Of a DNA stretch of 64,000 nt, positions 17,945 through 25,991 are shown in pieces. Source of the DNA: CAHJXF01 sp038225855 (GTDB taxonomy: Bacteria > Pseudomonadota > Gammaproteobacteria > Burkholderiales > Burkholderiaceae_D); assembly GCA_038225855.1 (NCBI GenBank), contig JBBRQU010000020.1, positions 1-64,000 of the forward strand, in the 5' to 3' direction. A program made the position numbers and the translations under genes. The notes beneath the pieces were generated by a model that was not told the DNA's origin, ran no database searches, and saw only the letters and a list, made by a program, of their open reading frames with translations. Positions within the stretch are counted from its first letter, which is position 1. Each line of letters starts with the position of its first letter.

Positions 17945-17975
17945 TGAACAACGCGGCGCAGGGCCGCCTTGTTCA
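17945..17975 (+). promoter_or_regulatory. Strong hairpin just upstream of gpsA
   Basis: TGAACAA (17945-17951) pairs with TTGTTCA (17969-17975). After a C-C mismatch, GCGGC (17953-17957) pairs with GCCGC (17963-17967) around a five-base loop. No T-run follows, and gpsA starts 20 bases downstream at GTG 17996. It could set transcript stability, cause pausing, or be a weak terminator between the SH3 gene and gpsA. Confidence 0.55.
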
Positions 17976-17995
17976 CGGTGGTTCCGGGAACTGAC

Positions 17996-18976
17996 GTGCG
18001 CATCTCGATCATCGGCGCGGGCGCCTGGGGCACCGCGCTTGCGCTGATCGCAGCCCGGCGTCACGAAGTGACATTGCACACGCGCGATGCCGCGCACGCC
18101 GCGTCGCTGATGCAGTCGCATCAGAACGCGCGCTATCTGCCGGGTTTCGCATTGCCGACCATGCTCGCGGTCACGAGCGATCTGAAAGCCGCGGCGCACG
18201 AAGCCGAGTTGATCATCATCGCGACGCCGGTCGCAGGCCTGCGCGGAGCCGCCAAGGCGCTCGCGCCGATGCGCCCCCGGCAAATCGTCTACGTCTGCAA
18301 AGGCCTGGAGGAAAACACCGACCTGCTGCCGCATCAGGTCATCGCCGAGGTCTTGCCGGGCGTGCCCGCCGCGGTGCTGTCGGGACCGAGCTTCGCGACC
18401 GAAGTCGCCGCGGGGCTGCCGGTCGCGTTGACCGCGGCATCGGCCGACGAAGTGCTCGCCGAGCGCATCGTGCATACGATGCACGGCGGCGCGGTGCGTG
18501 TCTATCGATCGTCCGACGTCATCGGCGTCGAAGTCGGTGGCGCGGTCAAGAACGTGATGGCGGTCGCCGCCGGAATCTGCGATGGGCTCGAACTCGGCGC
18601 CAACGCGCGCGCGGCGCTGATCACGCGCGGCCTCTCGGAAATGATGCGCTTCGGCACGGCCCTGGGCGGCGCACCCGAAACTCTGATGGGGCTTACCGGC
18701 GTCGGGGACCTGGTTCTCACGTGCACCGGCGGGCTGTCGCGCAATCGTCGCGTGGGCCTCGCGCTCGGTCACGGCAAGACGCTGGCTGCGGCGCTCGCGT
18801 CGCTCGGGCACGTGGCCGAAGGCGTGCAATGCGCGCGCGCCATCAAGTCGAGCGCCGAACGGCTGGGCGTGGACATGCCGATCACCGTGTCGGTCGCTGC
18901 AATCCTGTTCGACGGTCTCGCGCCGCGCGAGGCGCTTGCACATCTGCTCGCGCGCGCGCCTCGCCACGAGCATTGA
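17996..18976 (+). CDS. gpsA: NAD(P)-dependent glycerol-3-phosphate dehydrogenase
   Basis: GpsA reduces dihydroxyacetone phosphate to sn-glycerol 3-phosphate for phospholipid synthesis. I start at GTG 17996, giving 326 residues that open with the dinucleotide motif ISIIGAGAWGTALAL (Gly7, Gly9, Gly12). An upstream TTG at 17969 is in frame but lies inside the hairpin. Family stretches include YVCKGLEE, LSGPSFATEVAAGLPVALT, the catalytic Lys in VGGAVKNVMAVAAGICDGLELGANARAALITRG, and TGVGDLVLTC. It ends convergently 16 bases from trmL. Confidence 0.95.
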   Translation: MRISIIGAGAWGTALALIAARRHEVTLHTRDAAHAASLMQSHQNARYLPGFALPTMLAVTSDLKAAAHEAELIIIATPVAGLRGAAKALAPMRPRQIVYVCKGLEENTDLLPHQVIAEVLPGVPAAVLSGPSFATEVAAGLPVALTAASADEVLAERIVHTMHGGAVRVYRSSDVIGVEVGGAVKNVMAVAAGICDGLELGANARAALITRGLSEMMRFGTALGGAPETLMGLTGVGDLVLTCTGGLSRNRRVGLALGHGKTLAAALASLGHVAEGVQCARAIKSSAERLGVDMPITVSVAAILFDGLAPREALAHLLARAPRHEH

Positions 18977-18992
18977 GGCGGCGTCACTGCGG

Positions 18993-19475
18993 CTACGGCT
19001 CCGGCTTCAGCGCCCCGGCAAACGCGATCTGCCGCCACGCTTCGAAGACCACGACCGCGACCGCGTTCGAAAGATTGAGACTGCGTTGACCCGACCGCAT
19101 CGGCAGACGCAGGCGATGATCGGCATCGAAGCGCTCTCGAACAGCGTTCGAGAGCCCGCGCGTTTCGCAGCCGAACACGAACCAGTCGCCGGCACGAAAG
19201 GCGAGTGCGTGTGGCACCAGGCTTGCATGAGTCGTCAACGCGAACATGCGATCGAGATCGGGCCGCGCGCTGTCGAAAAATGTCGTCCAGTCGCGATGCA
19301 CATGAAGCGCCGCGAACTCGTGATAGTCGAGTCCGGCGCGTCGCATGCGCGCATCGTCGAGCGGAAAACCGAGCGGCTCGATCAGATGCAGCGCGGCGCC
19401 GGTGTTCGCGCACAGCCGGATCACGTTGCCGGTGTTGGGCGGGATCTCGGGTTCGACGAGGACGACGTTGAACAT
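18993..19475 (-). CDS. trmL: tRNA (cytidine(34)-2'-O)-methyltransferase
   Basis: TrmL is a SPOUT-class enzyme that methylates the wobble ribose of tRNA-Leu isoacceptors. The 160 residues start MFNVVLVEPEIPPNTGNVIR, the canonical opening, at ATG 19475. The trefoil-knot SAM site appears as FVFGCETRGLSN and RSLNLSNAVAVVVFEAWRQ. The length matches the family (about 155-160). It lies eleven bases after the comF-like gene on the same strand, an arrangement seen in other Burkholderiales. Confidence 0.94.
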   Translation of the reverse strand: MFNVVLVEPEIPPNTGNVIRLCANTGAALHLIEPLGFPLDDARMRRAGLDYHEFAALHVHRDWTTFFDSARPDLDRMFALTTHASLVPHALAFRAGDWFVFGCETRGLSNAVRERFDADHRLRLPMRSGQRSLNLSNAVAVVVFEAWRQIAFAGALKPEP

Positions 19476-19486
19476 GGCGCGCAACC

Positions 19487-20236
19487 TCAAGGCGTGCGAG
19501 CGACGACAAGATTCACGACGCGCGCGACGCCCGCACGCTTCAGGGTCGCAGCCAATTCGTCGAGCGTCGAGCCGGTGGTCATCACGTCGTCGACCACGCC
19601 GACCGTCGATCCTTCGAGCGCCGATCGGCGTGAGTCGATCACGGCGAACGCGCCGCTGATGTTTTTTCTGCGCGCATCGAACGGCAACGCCGCCTGCGGC
19701 GGTGTGTCGCGAACGCGCAGCACGGCAGTCGTGTCGAGCCGCGTCTTGAGGCGCCTGGCGAGCGGGCGCGCGATCTCGATCGACTGATTGAAGCCGCGCG
19801 AGGCCATGCGATCGCGCGAGAGGGGAACGGCGATCAGCAGGTCGATTCCCGTCGGGCGCGCGGCTATCCGTCGGGCAAGCAGATCGGCGAGCAACGGCGC
19901 ATACGCGAGGCGCGCGCCGTACTTGAGGCCGCGTACGAGGACATCGAAGGGTGCTTCGTAGGCTGCGGCAGCGAGGCTCGCGTCGAAGGCGGGAGCGTGC
20001 TTCAGGCAGCGGCCGCAGAGGTGCGAGGCGCCGCTTGCCGCCATCGGTATCGCGCAGCGGGGACAGGCGAAGGCGACATGACGCGTGGCATCTTCGCGGC
20101 ACGCGTCGCACAGATCTTGTCCCGGCGCATCGCACAGCACGCAGGCGCGCGGGAAGATCGAGTCGAGCGCGGCCGCTCGCAAGCGTGCGAATCTTCGGCC
20201 CGGGCCGGCGTCGTTGCGGGGCGGTGCGAGAATCAT
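19487..20236 (-). CDS. comF: ComF-family phosphoribosyltransferase-like protein
   Basis: ComF proteins have an N-terminal double zinc finger and a PRTase fold; they support DNA uptake in competent bacteria, but the biochemical reaction is unsettled. From ATG 20236 the product has 249 residues. Cysteine pairs CVLCDAPGQDLCDACRE, CPRC and CGRC form the zinc part (about 38-95). AAAYEAPFDVLVRGLKYGARL follows, then the PRTase loop GVVDDVMTTGSTLDELA near residue 215. VPLSRDRMASRGFNQSIEIA is also diagnostic. It lies upstream of trmL and divergent from bioC. Confidence 0.9.
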   Translation of the reverse strand: MILAPPRNDAGPGRRFARLRAAALDSIFPRACVLCDAPGQDLCDACREDATRHVAFACPRCAIPMAASGASHLCGRCLKHAPAFDASLAAAAYEAPFDVLVRGLKYGARLAYAPLLADLLARRIAARPTGIDLLIAVPLSRDRMASRGFNQSIEIARPLARRLKTRLDTTAVLRVRDTPPQAALPFDARRKNISGAFAVIDSRRSALEGSTVGVVDDVMTTGSTLDELAATLKRAGVARVVNLVVARTP

Positions 20237-20387
20237 GCCGGGCGCGTACTTGTTCGTGATGACGATGGCGCGCAATCCAGGCGCGCCGGTCGAGTGTAGC
20301 AACCGCCGCGGCCGAGTTCGTCGTCCGATCGTGTGAGCCGTTTCCCGCTGCATATACTGCGCTGCGCCCCCCTCACGGCCTTGCACG

Positions 20388-21284
20388 ATGACCGACCCAT
20401 CCGAGCGTTTGCCGATCGACCAAGCGCGGGTGCGTCGCCTGTTCGAGCGTCCCCGCCTTCTCGGGGTCGATGATTTTCTGCAGCGTGAAGTCGCCCGGCG
20501 CATGGTCGAGCGCCTGGCGACCATTCGCATCGACGCGTCGCGCGTGCTCGACATCGGATGCGGAACGGGCAGTGACCTCGCGATGCTGCGCGAACGCTTT
20601 GCGGGCGCGATGGTCTGCGGGATCGACGCCTCGCGGCCGAGGCTCGTGCGCGCACGCACACGCGCGGCGACCGGCGGCCTCGCGCGTTTCTTGCGTTTCT
20701 TACGTCGTGGCAGCGGGCCATTGCTCGCGCAAGGCGACTTCGCGGCGCTGCCCTTCGCCTCGCGGAGCTTCGATTGCCTGTGGTCCAACCTCGCGCTGCA
20801 CTGGAGCGCCGAGCCGCATCGCGTGTTGTTCGAATGGAGCCGCGTGGCCAGGGTCGGCGGGCTCGTCGCGTTCTCGGCGTTCGGCCCCGACACGCTGCGC
20901 GAGATCGCCGCTGCGGGCGCCGAAGTGGATGACGCAAGCCATGTCATGCCGTTCACCGATATGCACGACTATGGCGACATGCTGGTCGCCGCAGGCTTCG
21001 CTACTCCCGTGGTCGATGTGGAGCGCATCACGCTGACCTATTCGGATGCGACCAGCCTGTGGCGCGACGTGCGCGCACTCGGCGGCAACGCGGCCCTCGA
21101 TCGTGGGCGGGGACTGCGAGGCCGAAGCTTCAGGGCCCGATTCGACGAGGCGCTCGCGCGTGGCCGCGATCGCGACACGCGCTATGCGTTGAGCTTCGAA
21201 CTCGTCTTTGCGCACGCCTGGAAGGGCGAGCCGAGGACGACGAAAAGTGGTGAGGCCATCGTCCGATTGGAGCGACGACCTTGA
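20388..21284 (+). CDS. bioC: BioC-like SAM-dependent methyltransferase
   Basis: Class I methyltransferase, probably malonyl-ACP O-methyltransferase, which primes pimelate synthesis for biotin. The 298 residues show SAM motif I VLDIGCGTGSDLAML at about 53-67, then VCGIDASRPRLVRAR. The BioC-like stretch DCLWSNLALHWSAEPHRVLFEW is followed by GGLVAFSAFGPDTLREIAAA and FTDMHDYGDMLVAAGFATPVVD. The WSNLALHW and FGPDTL motifs favour BioC over general methyltransferases. No other bio gene is in the window. The four-base overlap with the next longer open frame is probably not meaningful, since a strong promoter lies just downstream. Confidence 0.75.
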   Translation: MTDPSERLPIDQARVRRLFERPRLLGVDDFLQREVARRMVERLATIRIDASRVLDIGCGTGSDLAMLRERFAGAMVCGIDASRPRLVRARTRAATGGLARFLRFLRRGSGPLLAQGDFAALPFASRSFDCLWSNLALHWSAEPHRVLFEWSRVARVGGLVAFSAFGPDTLREIAAAGAEVDDASHVMPFTDMHDYGDMLVAAGFATPVVDVERITLTYSDATSLWRDVRALGGNAALDRGRGLRGRSFRARFDEALARGRDRDTRYALSFELVFAHAWKGEPRTTKSGEAIVRLERRP

Positions 21285-21325
21285 TCGAAAGCGACGCCGC
21301 AGGTTGCGTTCCCGGACCCCTTTGC

Positions 21326-21354
21326 TTGCTGGGGACCCGCCAAATCTCTATAAT
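21326..21354 (+). promoter_or_regulatory. Sigma-70 promoter of the cytochrome oxidase operon
   Basis: TTGCTG at 21326-21331 and a perfect TATAAT at 21349-21354 are spaced by 17 bases. Transcription should begin near 21361. This places the DUF2244 start downstream, at GTG 21419 or ATG 21434, and gives coxB and the following genes their own promoter. Confidence 0.7.
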
Positions 21355-21418
21355 CGGCCCGCGCAAAAATGCGACGGTGATCTGGCGAAAATCAACGCGC
21401 CAGGCTGTGGTTCGGGGC

Positions 21419-21991
21419 GTGTCATTCGAAGCAATGGTTCGGGTATACGAGTCGCAGTTGGACGAGTCGGATGCGGCATCCGGAAAGCAGCGCGTCTGGA
21501 TGCTCAGCCGCAATTGCGCTTTGACGCCGCGTCAAGTCGGTGCTTTCTATTTGTCGCTGGTGGTGGTTTCCGTCGTCATCGCGACGGCCTTCCTCATCCG
21601 CGGCGCCTGGATGGTGCTTCCCTTTTCGTTGATCGAGATGGCGGCCGTGGGCGCTGCGCTTCTGGTCTATGCGCGTCACGCGGTTGATTGCGAGCGGATC
21701 TCGCTCGTGTCGGATGCGTTGATGATCGAATCGATCGACGGCAATACGCGCAGCTTGATTCGCGTCGATCCGCACGCTGTGCGCGTGGTGGTCGAGGTAA
21801 GGCGGCGTGGTGCGGTATGGGTCGTGGCCCGGGGTGAACGTATCGCCGTGGGGCGTTTTGTTTGTGAGCACGAGCGCAGGCGCTTTGCGCGCGAATTGCG
21901 GGTTGCGTTGCGGACACCCGCGGCCTGCCATGAAGCGGCGTTTGCGCACGATGAAACGCAGGTCATTCATCGGCGATGCATCGGCGGTTGA
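21419..21991 (+). CDS. DUF2244 membrane protein at head of cox cluster
   Basis: The 190-residue product (from GTG 21419; ATG 21434 is equally possible) has two adjacent membrane helices at about residues 44-90 (VGAFYLSLVVVSVVIATAFLI and the following IEMAAVGAALLVYARHA). A soluble part follows with CERISLVSDALMIE and DPHAVRVVVEVRRRGAVWVVARGERIAVGRFV. This is the pattern of DUF2244, whose members often sit immediately before coxB in Alpha- and Betaproteobacteria. The function is not known; a role in oxidase biogenesis is suggested only by neighbourhood. A longer frame back to 21281 would start upstream of the promoter. Confidence 0.8.
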   Translation: MSFEAMVRVYESQLDESDAASGKQRVWMLSRNCALTPRQVGAFYLSLVVVSVVIATAFLIRGAWMVLPFSLIEMAAVGAALLVYARHAVDCERISLVSDALMIESIDGNTRSLIRVDPHAVRVVVEVRRRGAVWVVARGERIAVGRFVCEHERRRFARELRVALRTPAACHEAAFAHDETQVIHRRCIGG

Positions 21992-22007
21992 TCGGAGAAT
22001 CGAGGAC

Positions 22008-23234
22008 ATGATCCATTTCGTCAGAGCCTTCCTGCACAAGCGGGCCATTGCTGCGGCATCGGCTCTGGCGGGAGGAGCGGGTCTGCTCGCGTGCATGGCC
22101 GCAAATCCGGCATGGGCCGTCGGCGACGCGCCGGGGGGCCCGAAGGTCAATCAGCTCAACCTGCCGGTCGGCGTCACGAAGATCGCGTCGGACATTTACG
22201 ATCTGCATACGTTGATGATGTTGATCTGCCTCGTTATCTTCTGCCTGGTATTCGGCGTGATGTTCTACGCGATCTTCAAGCACCGGAAGTCGCGCGGGCA
22301 TCAGGCCGAGACCTGGCACGAGAACACGACCGTCGAGATCATCTGGACCGTAATTCCATTCATCATCGTCGTGCTGATGGTGTTGCCGGCGACCAAGTTG
22401 ATCGTCGAGATGAAGGACACGACCAATGCCGACCTGACGGTCAAGGCGACCGGTTATCAGTGGCGTTGGGGTTACGACTATCTCAACGGTGAAGGCGAAG
22501 GCATCGGTTTCATCTCGAATCTGGCGACGCCGCGCGCCATGTCGGGCTTTCCGTCCGAAGGCATCCAAGGCAAGCCCGAGGGCGACACGTATCTGCTCGA
22601 CGTCGACAATCCACTGGTCGTTCCGGTCAACAAGAAGATCCGCGTCATCGTGACGGCCAACGACGTGATCCACGCGTTTGCCGTTCCGCAGTTCGGCATC
22701 AAGCAGGACGCAGTCCCCGGCTTCGTACGCGACACCTGGTTCAAGGCCGAGAAGATCGGCACCTATCGCGGTCAATGCCAGGAACTTTGCGGCGCCGAGC
22801 ACGCGTACATGCCAATCGTCGTCAATGTCGTTTCTGCCGCCGACTACAGCACATGGGTAGCGGGCAAGAAAAAAGCACTGGCGGCGCAGCAGGATGACCC
22901 GACCAAGACTTATACGGTCGCCGAGTTGACCTCACGCGGCGAAAAGATTTTCAACGCTAATTGTTCGGTCTGCCATCAGGCTGCGGGAACCGGCAATACT
23001 GCACTTGGCGCACCGGCGTTGGTCGGCGATGCGAAGGTGCTTGGCCCCAAGAGCGAACAAATCGCCGTGCTGCTTCATGGTCAGAACAACAACAAGATGC
23101 CCGCCTGGAATCAGTTGTCGGATGTCGAGATTGCGTCGGTCATCAGCTTCACGCGCAATGGCTGGACCAATGCAGGCAAGGGCAGCGACCCCGTGGTTCA
23201 ACCCGCGGACATCACCGCCGCGCGCAAGAAGTAA
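22008..23234 (+). CDS. coxB: Cytochrome c oxidase subunit II with fused cytochrome c domain
   Basis: Subunit II accepts electrons at the binuclear CuA centre. From ATG 22008 (408 residues) there is a signal peptide (about 1-37), two membrane helices (about 65-90 and 108-133) and a cupredoxin domain. The domain has the aromatic patch GYQWRWGYDY, His222, and the CuA loop Cys257-x-Glu259-x-Cys261-x3-His265-x2-Met268. After a linker, a class I cytochrome c domain carries Cys319-x2-Cys322-His323 and a probable axial Met364 in NNKMPAW. The fusion classes this as a caa3-like oxidase. Confidence 0.97.
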   Translation: MIHFVRAFLHKRAIAAASALAGGAGLLACMAANPAWAVGDAPGGPKVNQLNLPVGVTKIASDIYDLHTLMMLICLVIFCLVFGVMFYAIFKHRKSRGHQAETWHENTTVEIIWTVIPFIIVVLMVLPATKLIVEMKDTTNADLTVKATGYQWRWGYDYLNGEGEGIGFISNLATPRAMSGFPSEGIQGKPEGDTYLLDVDNPLVVPVNKKIRVIVTANDVIHAFAVPQFGIKQDAVPGFVRDTWFKAEKIGTYRGQCQELCGAEHAYMPIVVNVVSAADYSTWVAGKKKALAAQQDDPTKTYTVAELTSRGEKIFNANCSVCHQAAGTGNTALGAPALVGDAKVLGPKSEQIAVLLHGQNNNKMPAWNQLSDVEIASVISFTRNGWTNAGKGSDPVVQPADITAARKK

Positions 23235-23288
23235 CCCAGTGAACACCGCGTCTCGAACCGCGTTTACCACAGGCGTCTGGAGAATCTC

Positions 23289-24908
23289 ATGAGCACCACA
23301 GCGATCGATCCGATCCACGACGCGCACGGCCCCGGCCACGACCACGCGCACGACGACCACGCCCACGGCCGTCCCGTCGGCTGGCGTCGCTGGCTCATGG
23401 CGACCAATCACAAGGACATCGGAACGCTCTATCTGTTCTTCTCGTTCACGATGCTGATGGAAGGCGGCGTGCTCGCGCTCTTGTTGCGCACCGAGTTGTT
23501 CCAGCCGGGCCTGCAGATCTTCGATCCCGAACTGTTCAACCAGTTCACGTCGATGCATGGACTGATCATGGTGTTCGGCGCAATCATGCCGGCGTTCGTC
23601 GGCTTCGCGAACTGGCAGGTGCCGCTGATGGTGGGCGCACCCGACATGGCGTTCGCGCGCCTGAACAACTTCAGTTTCTGGCTGCTGCCGCCCGCCGCCA
23701 TCATGTTGACGCTGTCGTTCTTCGTACCAGGCGGCGCCGCTGCGGCCGGCTGGACGCTTTACGCGCCGCTGTCGGTACAGATGGGTCCGGGCATGGACCT
23801 GGCGATCTTCTCGCTGCACATCATGGGCGCGTCGTCGATCATGGGGTCGATCAACATCATCGTGACTATCCTCAACATGCGCGCTCCCGGCATGACCTTG
23901 ATGAAGATGCCGATGTTCGTATGGACCTGGCTGATCACGGCCTACCTGTTGATCGCCGTGATGCCGGTGCTCGCGGGCGCGATCACGATGGTGCTGACCG
24001 ACCGCCATTTCGGCACGTCTTTTTTCAACGCGGCTGGCGGCGGAGACCCGGTGATGTTCCAGCACATCTTCTGGTTCTTCGGGCATCCCGAGGTGTACAT
24101 CATGATCCTGCCCGCGTTCGGGATCATCTCGCAGGTGATCCCGGCGTTCGCACGCAAACCGCTGTTCGGTTATGCGTCGATGGTCTATGCGACGTCGTCG
24201 ATCGCGATCCTCTCGTTCATGGTGTGGGCGCATCACATGTTCACGACCGGCATGCCGGTGACCGGCCAGTTGTTCTTCATGTACGCGACCATGTTGATCG
24301 CGGTGCCGACAGGCGTGAAGGTCTTCAACTGGATCGCGACGATGTGGAAGGGCTCGATGACGTTCGAGACGCCGATGCTGTTTGCGATCGGCTTTCTGTT
24401 CGTGTTCACGATGGGCGGCTTCACCGGCCTCATCCTGGCGATAACGCCGATCGACATCCAGTTGCAGGACACCTACTACGTCGTCGCGCACTTCCACTAT
24501 GTACTGGTCGCCGGTTCGCTCTTCGCGATCTTCGCGGGCTTCTACTACTGGTCGCCGAAGTGGACCGGCCACATGTACAACGAGACGCGCGGCAAGATTC
24601 ACTTCTGGAGCACGCTGATCTCCTTCAACCTCACGTTCTTCCCGATGCACTTTCTGGGCCTCGCCGGCATGCCGCGTCGCTATGCCGACTACCCGATGCA
24701 GTTCGCGGATTTCCATCAGATCGCGACGATCGGCGCATTCTGGTTCGGTCTGTCGCAGGTCTACTTCTTTTTCGCGATCGTGCTTCCCTGCATTCGCGGC
24801 GGACCGAAGGCGGCCGACAATCCCTGGGAAGGCGCCGAGGGTCTGGAGTGGACGGTGCCCAGTCCCGCACCGTTCCACACGTTCGAAACACCGCCGCTGG
24901 TTCGTTGA
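23289..24908 (+). CDS. coxA: Cytochrome c oxidase subunit I
   Basis: Subunit I holds low-spin heme a and the heme a3-CuB site and pumps protons. The 539 residues have about twelve membrane helices. A His/Asp-rich N-terminal stretch (HDAHGPGHDHAHDDHAHGR) precedes the first helix. Key motifs are TSMHGLIMVFGAIMPAF, FWFFGHPEVYIMILPAFG (CuB His, Tyr-His crosslink and D/K-channel region), WAHHMFTTGMP, and the heme ligands in DTYYVVAHFHYVLVAGS. The length fits the family. It follows coxB by 54 bases. Confidence 0.98.
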   Translation: MSTTAIDPIHDAHGPGHDHAHDDHAHGRPVGWRRWLMATNHKDIGTLYLFFSFTMLMEGGVLALLLRTELFQPGLQIFDPELFNQFTSMHGLIMVFGAIMPAFVGFANWQVPLMVGAPDMAFARLNNFSFWLLPPAAIMLTLSFFVPGGAAAAGWTLYAPLSVQMGPGMDLAIFSLHIMGASSIMGSINIIVTILNMRAPGMTLMKMPMFVWTWLITAYLLIAVMPVLAGAITMVLTDRHFGTSFFNAAGGGDPVMFQHIFWFFGHPEVYIMILPAFGIISQVIPAFARKPLFGYASMVYATSSIAILSFMVWAHHMFTTGMPVTGQLFFMYATMLIAVPTGVKVFNWIATMWKGSMTFETPMLFAIGFLFVFTMGGFTGLILAITPIDIQLQDTYYVVAHFHYVLVAGSLFAIFAGFYYWSPKWTGHMYNETRGKIHFWSTLISFNLTFFPMHFLGLAGMPRRYADYPMQFADFHQIATIGAFWFGLSQVYFFFAIVLPCIRGGPKAADNPWEGAEGLEWTVPSPAPFHTFETPPLVR

Positions 24909-24915
24909 TCGGCAC

Positions 24916-25077
24916 ATGGTCGTGAGCGACGAGCATCAAGCTGAACTGTTCGCGGACGAGCGCGCGCGCAAGCAAGAGATTCGCACGCGCAATCGTCGAA
25001 CGGGTCTCATCGTTGCGACCATCGCGCTGGCGTTCTTCATCGGCATCATCGTCAAGTACACGTTGCTGCGTCATTAG
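24916..25077 (+). CDS. Small cytochrome oxidase assembly-associated membrane protein
   Basis: A 53-residue frame between coxA and ctaG. It has a charged N-terminal half (DERARKQEIRTRNRRTG) and one C-terminal membrane helix (LIVATIALAFFIGIIVKYTLL). Betaproteobacterial cox clusters commonly have a small protein of this shape here, annotated as a cytochrome oxidase small assembly protein. The start is ATG 24916; GTG 24919 is possible. The ctaG start follows the stop by twelve bases. Function is inferred from position only. Confidence 0.75.
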   Translation: MVVSDEHQAELFADERARKQEIRTRNRRTGLIVATIALAFFIGIIVKYTLLRH

Positions 25078-25089
25078 CGCCTGATCACG

Positions 25090-25680
25090 ATGAGCGACTC
25101 GCCATTCGAAGCGCTGCGGCGTCGCCTCAATTTCGCGATGCTCGGCAAGCTCGTGATCGTCACGGCGATCATGTTCGGTTTCGGCTACGCGCTCGTCCCG
25201 CTCTACAAGAAAATCTGCGAGATCACGGGCGTCAACCAGCTCACGCAGACCGACGCGAACGCGGCCGCTTTTGCGAAGAGTACGCAGGTCGATCTGTCGC
25301 GCACCGTCACGGTGGAGTTCGACGGCAATGCGCGCGGGCCGTGGCGCTTCAAGCCGGTGATGAGTTCGATGCGTGTTCATCCGGGCGAGCTTGCGACGAT
25401 CGTTTACGAAATAGCCAATCAGCAGAATCGCGCGATGCAGGCGCAGGCGATTCCGAGCTATATCCCGATGGTCGCGACGCCATACTTCCGCAAGCTCGAG
25501 TGCTTCTGCTTCAAGCAGCAGACGCTCGCGCCGCACGAGGCCAAACAATTCCCGGTCGTCTTCGTGATCGATCCGAAGCTTCCGAAGAATGTGAACACGA
25601 TCACATTGTCATATACCTTCTTCGAGGTCGGCGGCAGCCAAACGCTGAGCGCGTCCGGCGGGAAGCCCGCTGGAAGTTGA
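25090..25680 (+). CDS. ctaG: Cytochrome c oxidase assembly protein CtaG (Cox11)
   Basis: Cox11/CtaG delivers copper to the CuB site of subunit I. The 196 residues show one N-terminal membrane helix (about 19-40, LVIVTAIMFGFGYALVPLYKKICEITG) and then a periplasmic Ig-like domain. TVEFDGNARGPWRFKP and the copper motif ECFCFKQQTL are present, followed by FPVVFVIDP and TITLSYTFFEV. The family Cys in the first segment (KKICEITG) is also there. It sits between the small assembly protein and DUF2970. Confidence 0.96.
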   Translation: MSDSPFEALRRRLNFAMLGKLVIVTAIMFGFGYALVPLYKKICEITGVNQLTQTDANAAAFAKSTQVDLSRTVTVEFDGNARGPWRFKPVMSSMRVHPGELATIVYEIANQQNRAMQAQAIPSYIPMVATPYFRKLECFCFKQQTLAPHEAKQFPVVFVIDPKLPKNVNTITLSYTFFEVGGSQTLSASGGKPAGS

Positions 25681-25681
25681 G

Positions 25682-25918
25682 ATGAACGAACCCGGCCAAC
25701 CCGAGGCGCGCGAGCAACGCGAGAAGCAGAGCGGTCGCGCGACGTTCCTGCAGACCGTCGGCGCGGTGTTCTGGTCATTCTTCGGAGTGCGCAAGAAGAG
25801 CGACTACGAGCGCGATGCCGCCCGGCTCAACCCGGCGCACGTCATCATCGCCGGACTGATAGGCGCGTTGCTATTCGCTCTGATTCTGATATTGATCGTC
25901 AAGAGCGTCGTAAAATAG
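25682..25918 (+). CDS. DUF2970 small membrane protein
   Basis: The 78 residues contain the DUF2970 core FLQTVGAVFWSFFGVRKKSDYERDAA, then one membrane helix (HVIIAGLIGALLFALILILIV, about residues 52-73). Members are common next to ctaG and coxC in betaproteobacteria; no activity is known. It begins one base after the ctaG stop, implying translational coupling. Confidence 0.82.
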   Translation: MNEPGQPEAREQREKQSGRATFLQTVGAVFWSFFGVRKKSDYERDAARLNPAHVIIAGLIGALLFALILILIVKSVVK

Positions 25919-25971
25919 CGCGCTTTCAAAAACGCGCTTTCAACACGCGCTTTCAACACGCCCTTGCAACA
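25919..25971 (+). repeat. Four tandem 13-base repeats before coxC
   Basis: Consecutive copies are CGCGCTTTCAAAAA (25919-25932), CGCGCTTTCAACA (25933-25945), CGCGCTTTCAACA (25946-25958) and CGCCCTTGCAACA (25959-25971). They begin right after the DUF2970 stop and end 20 bases before the coxC start codon. This is a direct tandem array, probably from slippage. It could affect coxC translation or bind a protein, but no known operator is recognised. Confidence 0.75.
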
Positions 25972-25991
25972 GTTTCTGTGCGGAGAAATCG

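Noticed and set aside
17969..17995. TTG start for gpsA
   Set aside because: The extra nine residues lie in a hairpin arm and precede the standard ISIIGAGAWG start; GTG 17996 fits better.
16910..18973. Very long minus-strand open frame antisense to secB, the SH3 gene and gpsA
   Set aside because: It is the complement of three well-supported genes in GC-rich DNA. Its His/Arg-rich translation has no family features.
21281..21418. Extended start for the DUF2244 gene overlapping bioC
   Set aside because: A strong TTGCTG-17-TATAAT promoter lies inside the extension, so translation should begin downstream.
22932..24917. Minus-strand open frame of over 600 codons antisense to coxA
   Set aside because: The sequence is the shadow of the highly constrained CoxA frame; the product is His/Arg/Asp-rich and unrecognisable.
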